A DNA stretch of 24,650 nt. It comes from Priapulus caudatus. Taxonomy: Eukaryota; Priapulida; Priapulimorpha; Priapulimorphida; Priapulidae. Under the pieces are notes generated by a model. The model was not told where the DNA came from and searched no databases. It worked only from the letters and a program-made list of their open reading frames with translations. The stretch covers positions 213,093 through 237,742 of the forward strand of contig NW_014577275.1 of the NCBI RefSeq assembly GCF_000485595.1, read 5' to 3'. Position numbers and translations under genes: made by a program. This document shows, one piece after another, positions 8,190-17,299 of this stretch. The stretch's first letter is position 1. Each line of letters starts with the position of its first letter.

Positions 8190-10220
8190 TTTCCTTCTGC
8201 TCTCTAACTCGGCCCCTAATTGACCTAGCGCTACCAAACTTGGTATACTTACACATCTTGGGGAGAAGGTGAGCAGGGTACCAAAACCAGGTCACTGCGA
8301 CCTTTATTTGACCTTTTTACGATTGACGCTTGATCATATTTCCGCTTTGTCCGCTCTCCCTAACGTCGGCCCTAATTGAGCCTAGCGGTTTTTTTTCTAA
8401 CCCAAGACTTGGTAATACTTACACATGCTTGGGAGAAGCTGCGGGCAGCGTACCAAAACCAGGCTCACCTGCCAACCTCTATTTGAGCCTTGAACATTGG
8501 ACCTTGACTATATTTCCGCTTCCGCTCTATATCTCGCCCCTTAATTGACGCTAGCGCTACAAACTTGGTATACTTGACACGACTCTTGAGGGAGAAGGTG
8601 GCGCAGCGTGACACAAAACCAGGTCAGCTGCGACGCTCTCTACTTTCGAGCCTTTGACCATTGACGCTTGGCTCATATTTCCCTTCCGCTCTATAACTCG
8701 GCGCCTGTAATTGACCTAGTGCTACAGAACCCCAGGTCAGCTACCGACCTTTATTACAAATTCTACCTGACCTTGATCATATTTCCCTCTCGCACTCTAT
8801 AACTGCGTCCCTAAATTGACCTAGCGTACAACCTTGCTATACTTACAGCAATCTTGGGAGAATGTGTGTCGCGTACGCGAAACCAGGTCACTTGCGAGCC
8901 TTTATTTGACCTTTACTGACCTTGATCATATCTCCCTTCCGTCTCGTAACTCAGGCCCTAATTGACCTACGGCTACCAAACTTGGTTATACTTACACATC
9001 TTGGAAAGGTGGTAGCAGCGTACCAAAACCAGGTCCATCGCGACTTTATTTGACCTTTCCATTGACCTTGATCATATTTCCCTTCCGCTCTCTAACTCGG
9101 CCCCTAATTGAAGGCGTACAAAACTTGCTATACTTCACATCTTGGGAGAAGGTGGCGCAGCGTACCAAAACAGGTTACTGCCACCTTTATTTGACTTTAC
9201 CTTGACCGCGATCACATTTCCTTCTGCTCTCTAACTTCGGCCCTAATTGACCTAGCGCTACTAAACTTGGTATGCTTACACATCTTGGGGAGATAGGTGC
9301 GCAGCGTACCAAACCAGGTCACTGCGACCTTATTTGACCTTTACCTTGACCTTGATCATATTTCCTTCCGCTCTATATCTCGGCCCCTAATTGACCTAGC
9401 GCTACCAACTTGGTATACTTACACAGTCTTGGGGAGAGGTGAGCAGCGTACGCAAAACCAAGCGTCTGGCGACCTTTATTTGACCTTTTACCTTGACCTT
9501 GATCATATTCCTTCCTTCTCTCTTGGCCTTAATTGAACCTAGCGCTACCAAACTAGGTATACTACACATCTTGGGGAGAAGGTGCGGCAGCGTACCAAAA
9601 CCGGTCACTGCGACCTTTATTTGACCTTTACCTTGACCTTAATCATATTTCCTTCGCGCTCTATAACTCGGCCCCTAATTGACTAGCGCTACAAAACCAG
9701 CGTCACTGCGACCTTTATTGACCTTTACCTTGACGCTTGATCATATTTCCCTTCCGCTCTCTAACTCGCCCCTAATTGACCTAGCGCTACCCAAACCTGT
9801 ATACTTACACATCTTGGGGAGAAGGTGCGCAGCCACACCAAAACCAGGTCACTGCGACCTTATATTTGACGCTTTACCTTGACGCTTAATCATTTTTCCC
9901 TTGCCGCTCTATAACTGTCGGGCCCCTAATTGACCTAGCGCTAACAAACCAGGTCACTACGACCTTTATTTGACCTTTACCTTGACCTTGATCATATTTC
10001 CTTCGCTCTATAACTCTGGCCCTAATTGACCTAGCGCTAGCCAAACTTGGCTATACTTACACATCTTGGGGAGAATGTGTGTCGCGTACCAAACCAGGTC
10101 ACTGCAACCTCTTATTTGACATTGACTTGACCTTAACCTTCATCATATTTCCCTTCTGCTCTATAACTCGGCCCTAATTGACCTAGCGCGACAAACTTTT
10201 GTATACTTACACATCTTGGG
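8190..10220. repeat. Satellite array, about 15 monomers of about 145 bp
   Basis: The anchor taattgacctagcgctac recurs near 8217, 8363, 8541, 8708, 8810, 8958, 9101, 9244, 9388, 9529, 9675, 9772, 9927, 10022 and 10171. Most spacings are 141-155 bp. Three are about 95-102 bp and lack the block from cttggtata to gtaccaaa. Each monomer also has a cluster of TGACCT/AGGTCA hexamers. The matched inverted GGGGGATAC flanks (8105, 10237) suggest the array is the core of a non-autonomous element, as known for some Helentron-type elements of molluscs; this link is inference. Short frames in it are not genes. Confidence 0.9.
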
Positions 10221-10325
10221 GAGAACACGGGGGATACATGTAGTTGACGACAACTGCCCTTTCTAGTTGATTACGACGTAATACATCACAACATCGCCGC
10301 AGAGCGGCAAAAGTAAACGATGTTT

Positions 10326-10686
10326 CAGGGGTAGAAATTAACTTTGGAACACGGGAGTCTAACGGACTCCCTACCCTCAAAAAGAGAGAGTCCGCATCAA
10401 AATGAGGGAGTCCGCAGTCTGAGGTTCAAAATTAATGATATTAAAAACAATTTAATGCATCCATGGGCTTATTGTGAGATTTGATGCGGTTGCACCTCTG
10501 CCAAATTTTCTTTGAACATTAGCTGAAAAAATACGCTAATTCCGCGAGGCCGTGCTCCGGAACGAACTAGTTAGTATGGCAGAAGTTGCAGGGAGTCGCA
10601 CGGACTCTTGCATATGTCAAATCAGGGAGTCCGACAGTAAATCAGGGAGTATTTGACTCCGGACTCCCGTTAATTTCGCACCCTGC
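10326..10686. mobile_element. hAT-like non-autonomous element with GGGAGTCCG motifs
   Basis: The ends caggggtagaaattaac (10326-10342) and its imperfect inverse gttaatttcgcaccctg (10669-10685) resemble hAT TIRs. A 5-bp tgttt flanks both sides. About eight GGGAGTC/GACTCC motifs cluster in the two subterminal regions in both orientations, as expected for hAT transposase-binding repeats. No coding capacity. Confidence 0.6.
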
Positions 10687-10785
10687 TGTTTGAAACATTC
10701 GACCTGATACTTTCACGTCTAAAAGCTTTGAATGAACGTATTCCAGAGCAATTTTTTACCTTCATACATACATATATATATATAT

Positions 10786-11675
10786 CAGTGCTCGAAATAA
10801 GCGTTGTCCGGTTGTCCGAGACAACCAGAATGTGGGCGCCGGACAACCTAACCAGTCTGAGACATTGTCCGTGGACAACTAAGAAACAATAACCCCTAAA
10901 CCCTAACACTGACTCTAAACCGACTCGGCTATCTTATATATACCGCGTGGTACCAATTAATCTATGGTGTATAACCTTTTGCTTTCAAATATTTTGCATC
11001 TGAACTGACAATCAATCCCAACCAACTGGTGTAGGCTAGCTGGCACAATAATGCATGTTCAGTTTCATACTTTAAATCGCGAGTGTTTTCTAGCATTATC
11101 AAGAATCTTAATCGTGAATGTAAATCGTGAATAATATAAAAATATGGGACCAGCTGCTATTTCAACACTGGTATATGTCTAGGTTTTCTGATTTATGAGA
11201 GGTGAACTCGATTGGAATCAGCAACCAGTCAAGTTTCTAAAATATTCTGGGGGAGGACCCCATACCCCCCCCCCATGCCTGTTTTTTCACCCTCCCTCCT
11301 TGAAATCCTAACCCGCCACTGAACAATTACATATCTGGGAGCAGAGAACAATGAACAAAAATGTTTGCTTTTCGGATGGATTGCAGAGCTGAGAGGTAGA
11401 GGAGCCGTAGGGTGTGGAGAGGGAAGCGGAGGAGGCCAGTAAAATATTAAGTCATCCACTATTTTGCGCAGTTCGGCTTGTTTTTGGTCGTCCTTGTTAA
11501 AAAATCCTGGCTAGCGCCACTGTTTTTGGGTGTTTTCTGATCATATTATTATGTGATTGAAAATAGGAGATTTGGGGATATTTTTTGGGACAACCAGAAA
11601 TTGTTGCGGACAACCCGATTTGATGCCGGGGTTGTCCGCAGGACAACCACATTTTTTTTCTTATTTCGAGCACTG
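10786..11675. mobile_element. hAT-like element, 890 bp, CAGTGCTCGAAATAAG ends
   Basis: cagtgctcgaaataag (10786-10801) is exactly inverted at 11660-11675. Both flanks are TA-rich (7-bp tatatat on each side), so the TSD is consistent but not diagnostic. GTTGTCC/GGACAAC motifs repeat about ten times near the two ends (10803-10880, 11587-11650). The interior has two further hAT-like right ends in the same direction (gccactg ending at 11321 and 11522) and a GGGGGAGGACCCC tract, so it is itself composite. No transposase domain seen. Confidence 0.7.
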
Positions 11676-12131
11676 TATATATAGGCAAGTACAAACGTGC
11701 AATGTTAAAATAATTCATTTTTGCCTGATGTTATGTTTGCCACTTGAAATTTCGTGGGGAGGCACCTTTAAATAGATTGTAGTGTTTTCGAAAGTTCTAT
11801 CTTATCAGGAAATGTCACCAAATGTGTTTTATATTGCAGAGAATCCATAGCTTCTGGGGAGGGGGCTTCGCCGGGTGCTGCGGCAGACACGTCTCCATCA
11901 TCATCATACACGCGCACGCGTTCACACACACCCACACTGCATCGTCATTCACTGTATTATACATCTTGAATGTTAAAGCCAATGTTCGGGACATATAGGG
12001 CAGAGAAAAACAACGCTCGGTAGGGTCGGTTAGTTGATTTCGTGTCAAGAGCAAATGGAAAGGTTGAGTAATGTAAACATCTAAGGAACCAGCCAAATCA
12101 GGCGAAGATATAGGGTTGAGTTTTCCCTGGC
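11676..12131. other. Non-coding stretch, no gene recognised
   Basis: The most notable element is a ggggagggggcttcgccggg block near 11855-11875, a composition often found inside hAT ends, and a CA/CG-rich stretch near 11908-11940. Nothing protein-like is supported. Confidence 0.5.
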
Positions 12132-12413
12132 AGACATGAAGGTTGAACACACACACACCCCACCTCACGTCACCTCACCTACACTCACATTACTTCACAC
12201 GCACACACCCACACACTCTCCTAATCTTGAGTTTGTGGCTTGCTGGATATGGCATTGACTGCTCTACCCTCTAGTCACAGTTTGCCATGTCTTTTTATTA
12301 ACTACAGCTGCCTAGTTGCTAGCAAAACTTCTAAACAGTCCTCTTTCTCTATCCCACTTCATAAATTATGAAGTCAATTTCCTCTGCGGAAATATTCCTA
12401 TTCTTCCGCCTTT
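12132..12413 (-). pseudogene. Decayed Myb/SANT-like fragment, second copy
   Basis: It aligns with 1162-1440 over its whole length (for example gacatggcaa and aattatgaagtcaat blocks) and shares the adjoining CACACA/CCTCACC tract. Indels and in-frame stops break the domain frame that is still open in the first copy. It is cut at the point matching about 1443 by the start of AGCTCACC copy C. Confidence 0.65.
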
Positions 12414-12416
12414 TTT

Positions 12417-12925
12417 AGCTCACCTTGACATCGTCAAGATGAGCTATTGCCATGGGGCGTTGTCCATCGTCCGTCCGTCCGTCCGTCAACATTTGCCTAT
12501 GGTCAACGATAACTTGAGAACCGTTTGACCCACATGTTTCAAATTGCATACAGTTGTTACTCCTATGGGAGAGATGTGAACGTCCTATTTTAGAGCACGC
12601 CAGTTGACCTACTTTCGAGCCATGCCCACTTTTTGGCAAAAATGGAAATGGCCATAAGTCAGTTCAGGTTCAACGGATTTTGCTCATTTTTGGTATGTGA
12701 ATGAATAAGGACTGGCCCCAAAAAGGGTTTTGATTTATTTTTTAATTATGCAAATTATGTAGATTTTGGCAATTTCACTATGCATTTCAGTGTCTGCCTA
12801 CGGTCAACGATAACTCAAGCACCGTTTGACCCATATGTTTCAAATTGCATGCAGTTGTTACTCCTATGGGAGAGATTTGAATGTCCCATTTTGGAGTTCG
12901 ATTTTGTTGTTATAGTTCTCCCATA
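12417..12925 (+). repeat. AGCTCACC-family repeat, copy C, with internal 301-bp repeat
   Basis: It starts agctcaccttgacatcgtca and carries a GTCCGTCC run (12466-12487). The block ggtcaacgataact through cctatgggagagat occurs at 12501 and again at 12802, giving a direct internal repeat of 301 bp. It ends within the gttctcccatatat palindrome region, so the 3' part is missing. Confidence 0.7.
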
Positions 12926-13403
12926 TATCAGTGATGAAAACTTGCCAAAAAATGTAGTAGCCAGCTGGGCCCCTAAAGTAAAAATATTAGGGGCCCAGCT
13001 CAAATTTTAGGGGCCCAGCTTATACCACAAAGTGCCGAAGTTCGGGATTCGTCTTTTTGGACATTTACATGAAAATGGTGCTCTATTGTGCATTCTGAGC
13101 ATGAAAATTCGGAGCAAATCTTTTGAGAAAAGAACTGCAAGTCATTTTTGCAAACGGTACAGTCTATGAAAATACATGATGTTAAGTACTTCAATAGGGC
13201 GACAGAGTCGGGTGGTTTCCGATGAAACGCGCACGCTGAGTGGCAAATACAAATATTGATTTAGGGGACTCCGTACTATACCTTAGTGACAAGAAGTAAA
13301 AAAGAAGTACTTTCAACAATTTTCACATTTGTTTTTATTACGCCATTAGTTACTCAATCAATTGTTTGAAAACAGTTTCCATGTCATTGTCAGAATCGCT
13401 CAT
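12926..13403. other. Non-coding stretch with GGGCCC repeats and one hAT-like end
   Basis: cagtgatgaaaacttgcc at 12929 looks like a hAT left end; no matching right end was found. Three copies of aggggcccagct (one inverted) lie at 12961-13020. A minus-strand cysteine-rich frame (13000-13194) has no recognisable domain spacing. Confidence 0.4.
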
Positions 13404-13553
13404 AGGGTCTATGTCCCCCAGGTTACTGCCGGAACGTACCCTGGGTACGGTCCGGTATACCGGAACGTACCCTGGTAACTATTTGATGGCGTAGGCGACT
13501 CCCTAGACTCGTTAGTGGAGTAGGCGAGGTACGGTCCGGCATATTAGATAGTA

Positions 13554-14014
13554 CCAGAGGCGTGTTCAGGAGAGCGAACGCTCGCGAGCGCTCGAGAGCG
13601 CTCGCCTTCTGAACGACACTGCGCGAACGAGCGCTCGAGAGCGCGCGCGCGCAAATTCAAAAGGCTGTTCGCTCAGCGCGCGGGTAGTTTACAAGATGGC
13701 GATGGGCAATCTGGCGAACGGGAATCTAACATTTCTGACTTCAATTTGCAATCTATTTCAACTTCATTTCATTTTTCATTCATTCATTTACTTCTAAATT
13801 CAATTCGTATCAATTTCGTCTGCTAATTCGTTTAACAGTACTTGTACGAAGACATTAAAATCTCTCGATTAAAATCTGCTGAGTAACCCTCTATGGGGGC
13901 CGCCATCTTGGATAAAGCCAGCGCACAGCGATCGCTCGTGTGTCGTTCAAGAGGCGCTGCGTTCGTTCATCGAGCGTTCGCATCGAGCGCTCGCTCTCCT
14001 GAACACGCCTCTGG
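13554..14014. mobile_element. GC-rich MITE, 461 bp, with 3-bp TSD
   Basis: The ends ccagaggcgtgttcaggaga and its inverse at 13994-14014 are flanked by gta on both sides (13551-13553, 14015-14017). The subterminal regions are rich in GAGCGCTCG palindromes. Inside them, acaagatggcg (near 13690) and cgccatcttg (near 13901) face each other. A 3-bp duplication would fit PIF/Harbinger-type MITEs. Confidence 0.75.
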
Positions 14015-14925
14015 GTATGTTCCGGTATAGCGGACCGTACCCAGGGTACGTTCCGGCAGTACCCAGGGCCCTCGCTACCCACTCGCCAATTCGCCAATGG
14101 CGAACAAATTAGTAATCTTGCAATTGAAAGTCTTATTTGGCGAAAAAAGTGACGAACGTAATTTTCCCGTAATAAACATGACCCAGCAAACATCGATCCT
14201 ATTTGATCGTCGAAACAGCAACGTTTCTTTTTGCGTGCCGGCACACTCCTGTGTCATTCCCGATTGCAGCTTTTTCCTCGATTCCGGGAAGGTTTTGCTG
14301 TCGCTCCCTCATACCAGCGCGGTGCCCACCCCTACATATACAGCAATAACCACACCCACGCGACTGTAACAATCAGTGCATTCGCCCCCCGTACTTCAAT
14401 CAATGCCAGCAAACACGAGCCACGATGTGCACAGCCACGGACGTGGGTAACAGGGGTGTCGCGGGCTGCTTTTTTCGTTTTTTTTTTCTTTGCCGTGAAT
14501 GCGTAGGGCATGCGGGAGCGCGGGAGAATGGGTCCAGATGCGTGAGTCTCCCGCGAAATGCGCAGCGTGAGACTTAGTTGGTCTGCTAACAGAGTGAGAT
14601 TTAAACTAAAGAATGAAATTTTATTTTCGGGGCGCATCAAATGCAGTCTAAGACATTCAAATGTTTTAAATTTTGCTGGGGGAGACCCCCATAACCCCCT
14701 CTTAGGGCCCTCTACCTCTCTCCCCCGCGTCTGCCTGCAGAATCCACATTCGTGCCTTCTGCACGCCTTTGAATCCATCATGTGCGTTTTTCCCCAAACT
14801 GGGCATTACCACCGTTGTCTAATTTTCCCTCAGAAGAAACCCTGGTGTTTAAAAAAGGCCTGTCTCCACACACGACACGGCACGGCACGGCAACGGCGCT
14901 GGCAAAAGTCAATGATTTTTACTAC

Positions 14926-15025
14926 GCGTGTGCGTGCACGTGTGTGTGTGAATGTGTGTGCGCGTGTGCGTGCGTGTAGGTGTGTGTTTGTGTGTGTACT
15001 GTGTGTGAGGTACTGTAAAAAGTAG
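14926..15025. repeat. GT/GC microsatellite with duplicated 18-mer
   Basis: A tg-rich run is followed by aggtactgtaaaaagtag (15008-15025). The same 18 bases recur at 15251-15268 after a second GC/GT run (15210-15248), so the border of the coding segment is duplicated. Confidence 0.75.
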
Positions 15026-15268
15026 TAAAACTGATAAGTACTAACTGGGGAATATAGTCAGCTTTGATGAGCAGCTAATTTTTCTGGTTCAATAGCATCC
15101 CGAAGTTACAAAAGTAGTAGAGTATATGCATGTGCTGTGAAAACTTCTGTAAACTATTAGTATTACTGTAAATAACTATAGTGTTTGTATAGTACTGTCT
15201 ATACTGTACTGCGCGCGTGCGTGCGTGCGCGTGCGTGCGTATTGTGCGTCAGGTACTGTAAAAAGTAG

Positions 15269-15511
15269 CTGTTTGTGACCCTACCATCCAAAACAGTTGA
15301 TGTGGAGAGGGGTTTTAGCAGACATAATTTGGTTAAAACAGCTCTGAGAAATAACCTGAAAACAGAAAGTGTTTGTGACATTCTAACCATCAAAATTGAA
15401 GGCCCAGAAGAAGAGATGTTTGACTTTGAAAAGTGCTATGTCCAGTGGTGTGCCAAAAAAGATAAGAGAATTTTCCTGCCAGCAGTGAAGAAAAAAATTC
15501 AGACAATTTGA
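15269..15511 (+). CDS. hAT transposase C-terminal dimerisation domain (partial)
   Basis: The frame is open from just after an in-frame TAG (15266-15268) to the TGA at 15509-15511. It encodes TVDVERGFSRHNLVKTALR, then NNLKTESVCDILTIKIEGP, then an acidic/basic tail. This is the hAT C-terminal (dimerisation) domain: the ERGFS motif, the K(T)xLRNxLxxE segment and the L-x-I-x-I-E-G-P end are all present, close to KIAA1586/ZNF862-type proteins. The start is not an ATG, so this is the last exon or a remnant; AG at 15267-15268 could be an acceptor, but the tract before it is purine-rich. A polyadenylation signal follows at 15658. Upstream transposase regions are missing. Confidence 0.8.
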   Translation: MFVTLPSKTVDVERGFSRHNLVKTALRNNLKTESVCDILTIKIEGPEEEMFDFEKCYVQWCAKKDKRIFLPAVKKKIQTI

Positions 15512-15657
15512 ATGTCTCTGTCAGTCAGTCAGAGACTCAGAGTCATGGTGGTGAATCATAGTGTTAGTGTCTCAGTCATAGACAGGTGGTGAATAATAGT
15601 TTGTTTGCATTAAATAAGTGTAGTTTTGTACTTCATGCATATAAAAGTTTGTGACAA

Positions 15658-15663
15658 AATAAA
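15658..15663 (+). terminator. Polyadenylation signal AATAAA
   Basis: AATAAA lies 147 bases after the hAT domain stop and before the right TIR, as expected for the transposase transcript end. Confidence 0.5.
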
Positions 15664-15708
15664 GAAAAGAAAAATTATTTATCGTCTTCTTGTGTTCAGA
15701 AAATGTTA

Positions 15709-15780
15709 GGCTACAGATGTGGCTAACAGGAATCCAAATTGGCTAATGAAAATTGATTCTGGCTAATTGTTTGGCTACAG
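15709..15780. repeat. hAT subterminal GGCTA motif cluster
   Basis: ggcta occurs five times within 70 bases in the same orientation (ggctacag, ggctaaca, ggctaatg, ggctaatt, ggctacag) just inside the right TIR. Confidence 0.7.
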
Positions 15781-15839
15781 GAAAAAAAATCCTAGCTAGG
15801 GCCCTGAGTACCCTGGGGGACAGAGACCCTCCCTTAGCA

Positions 15840-16210
15840 AAATTATTGCCTTCCTGCAACTTCTTCCCGCGAGGTTTCAGCAAGGTTGCAGCTAGTTCTG
15901 GATATGTGCTAACTATTTGCCATGCAAACGAGTTCTCTGGCAACTACTTGCGGCAATGTTGCCACAACTACTACAAGGAACTTCCTGAAACTGCCGCAAC
16001 TTGCTACAATGATATCTGCAACTTTGCAGCAATGATCGCCACAACTTCTTGCAGCAATCATTGCCACAACCACTGGAAGGTTGCGGCAACTTTGCGGCAA
16101 TGGTAACTATTTGCCATGCAAATGAGTTTCCTGTGACTATAGTTGCAGCCAGGTTGCAGCAACTGTTCCCCGCAAGGTTGCTGCAACTACTGACTTTTAG
16201 CCTGATCACA
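15840..16210. repeat. Low-complexity GCAAC/GTTGC repeat region
   Basis: Many self-complementary gcaact/agttgc and ttgcggcaa/ttgccgcaa words fill this stretch. A direct repeat, taactatttgccatgcaaa, is at 15909 and 16106; the second copy contains the octamer atgcaaat. The frames across it are an effect of the repeat and not genes. Confidence 0.65.
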
Positions 16211-16212
16211 CA

Positions 16213-16249
16213 TTGGATCACAGAATATCTTAGGTATTCTGTGGTCCAA
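16213..16249. repeat. 15-bp stem hairpin
   Basis: ttggatcacagaata pairs with tattctgtggtccaa (one mismatch) around a 7-base loop. Confidence 0.75.
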
Positions 16250-16467
16250 TATTTTATGTCTTACCACAGTAGCCTTGTCCCCATATATGAGTTTGTTCAT
16301 CATACAACTTTGCCTGGGCTAGTTGACTAATTCAATACCAAAAGTTTCCCAAGTGCTAATCTATGAAAAACAGAGATTAGAGTATATCATATGTTAAAGT
16401 GTGGCAAACCTGCCTTATTATTTCATACTGTACAGTGTAACACTGAATTCATCAACATAAAAACTTT

Positions 16468-16565
16468 TTACAGTCTGTTATTCCTTCTTTTTCCAGTGGA
16501 ACACTTCTTGTTTATAGCATCTGTAATTCTTCGGTATGAGAGTCTCAGCTTGTTTGTTGCATAAC
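16468..16565 (-). CDS. Terminal exon of a BEN-like gene
   Basis: On the minus strand, ttttttattagcag is a good acceptor, with exon start at 16565. Two bases complete a glycine codon begun in the previous exon. The exon then reads YATNKLRLSYRRITDAINKK followed by CSTGKRRNNRL and a TAA at 16468-16470. The AINKKCS..RR ending is what one sees after the helices of BEN domains. The two-base phase fits the upstream donor (16822) exactly, which is good evidence of real splicing. No canonical AATAAA was seen just downstream; aataat (near 16420) is the nearest. The protein family is by eye. Confidence 0.6.
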
Positions 16566-16822
16566 CTGCTAATAAAAAATTCAATGAAAAATTATGTCAC
16601 AGAAAATTAGAAGATAGGATTTGCTATTATTAAATCTCTTCAGACTGTTCCTTAATTGGGATTCCAAGTGTCATTAATAAAATGTTTTTCAGGCAATTAT
16701 TGTTTTACAGGGGTTCCATCAGATTTTGGGGAATGAATTTTCAATACTGGGGGGGGGGGTGGTCCTATATCAATCTTATAAGTAAAACATGCAATGACAT
16801 TTTAAAGGTATTCAAACCTTAC

Positions 16823-17035
16823 CTCTCAGTGCTTCAACAACAAGGGGGTACTTTTCCAACAGAGTGGTGGAATTTTGCCCCGCGACGTCCCATGGCTCAA
16901 AAAAACCATCCATCATCTTCTTCAGTATAAATGGCTTTGGTTTCTCTACACAGCGAGACATTAGATCGGTCAGCCAGTTTGTTGGAACCGCAATTTGTGA
17001 GGCATCCAGGAAAGTGTAATTCGGGGGGAACATCA
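16823..17035 (-). CDS. Internal exon of a BEN-like gene
   Basis: The 213-nt exon begins after ctggcag (acceptor) and ends at GAGAG|GTAAGG, a consensus donor. It encodes 70 full codons: MFPPNYTFLDASQIAVP, NWLTDLMSRCVEKPKPFILK, KMMDGFFEPWDVAGQNSTT, LLEKYPLVVEALR. The order I-x-VP..WL..L, then K-x-F-IL-K-KMMDGFF, then L..YPLVVEALRG resembles a BEN domain (DNA/protein-binding helical domain of chromatin factors). One base before and one after the codons give a 1-1 phase. A better-looking acceptor at ttattaattacag (exon start 17055) would put a stop in this frame, so the ggcag site is preferred. Confidence 0.6.
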
Positions 17036-17299
17036 CTGCCAGTTGGGATTATTTTCTGTAATTAATAAGTATACAAGCATAATATAATAACCAAATTTCA
17101 AACGAAATATTTTCGCTTTATTTCTCAAGAAATACAGCATGGCTTCTAGGATGGTTAGGAGTTTGAAGTTTTAGGAGACTGGGGATTCAACGGGTAATAT
17201 ATTAGACTAGTATATCCAATGCATATCTGATACAGCAGGTAGGTATTCGAATATTAGTTCAAAAACTACTTACAAATTCGGCTTTATTAACCCGCATAC

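Larger units (their letters stand above)
14064..15806 (+). mobile_element. hAT element, 1.74 kb, with transposase C-terminus
   Basis: The ends cagggccctcgcta (14064) and tagctagggccctg (15793-15806) are 14-bp TIRs with one mismatch, and agtacc flanks both sides (14058-14063, 15807-15812). Near the left end cgccaat/ggcgaa motifs repeat; near the right end ggcta motifs repeat. The right half encodes a hAT dimerisation domain (15269-15511). The left half lacks any recognisable catalytic or BED-finger region, so the element is internally deleted or a cut-down copy. Confidence 0.75.
13404..15830. mobile_element. Palindromic element split by two later insertions
   Basis: The left arm 13404-13470 (agggtctatgtcccccaggt then tactgccggaacgtaccctg) pairs with 14016-14063 plus 15813-15830. 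The right arm is interrupted exactly where the hAT element 14064-15806 sits; removing that hAT restores a continuous arm. A second MITE (13554-14014) lies in the loop. Outer TSD not identified. Confidence 0.75.

Noticed and set aside
8105-10220. Short frames in the satellite
   Set aside because: They repeat with the monomer and are broken by its indels; satellite DNA, not genes.
8105-10237. CRISPR-like array
   Set aside because: The unit is a 145-bp tandem monomer with no short repeat/variable spacer pattern, in a eukaryotic context.
13000-13194. Cysteine-rich minus-strand frame
   Set aside because: The cysteine spacing does not fit a known zinc-binding domain, and it overlaps GGGCCC repeats.
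14332-14781. 149-codon minus-strand frame and overlapping 155-codon plus-strand frame
   Set aside because: Both lie in the non-coding left half of the hAT element; one reads through a poly-T/K tract and the other into a GT microsatellite.
15753-16221. Several 60-117-codon frames on both strands
   Set aside because: They arise from the GCAAC/GTTGC simple repeat and mirror each other.
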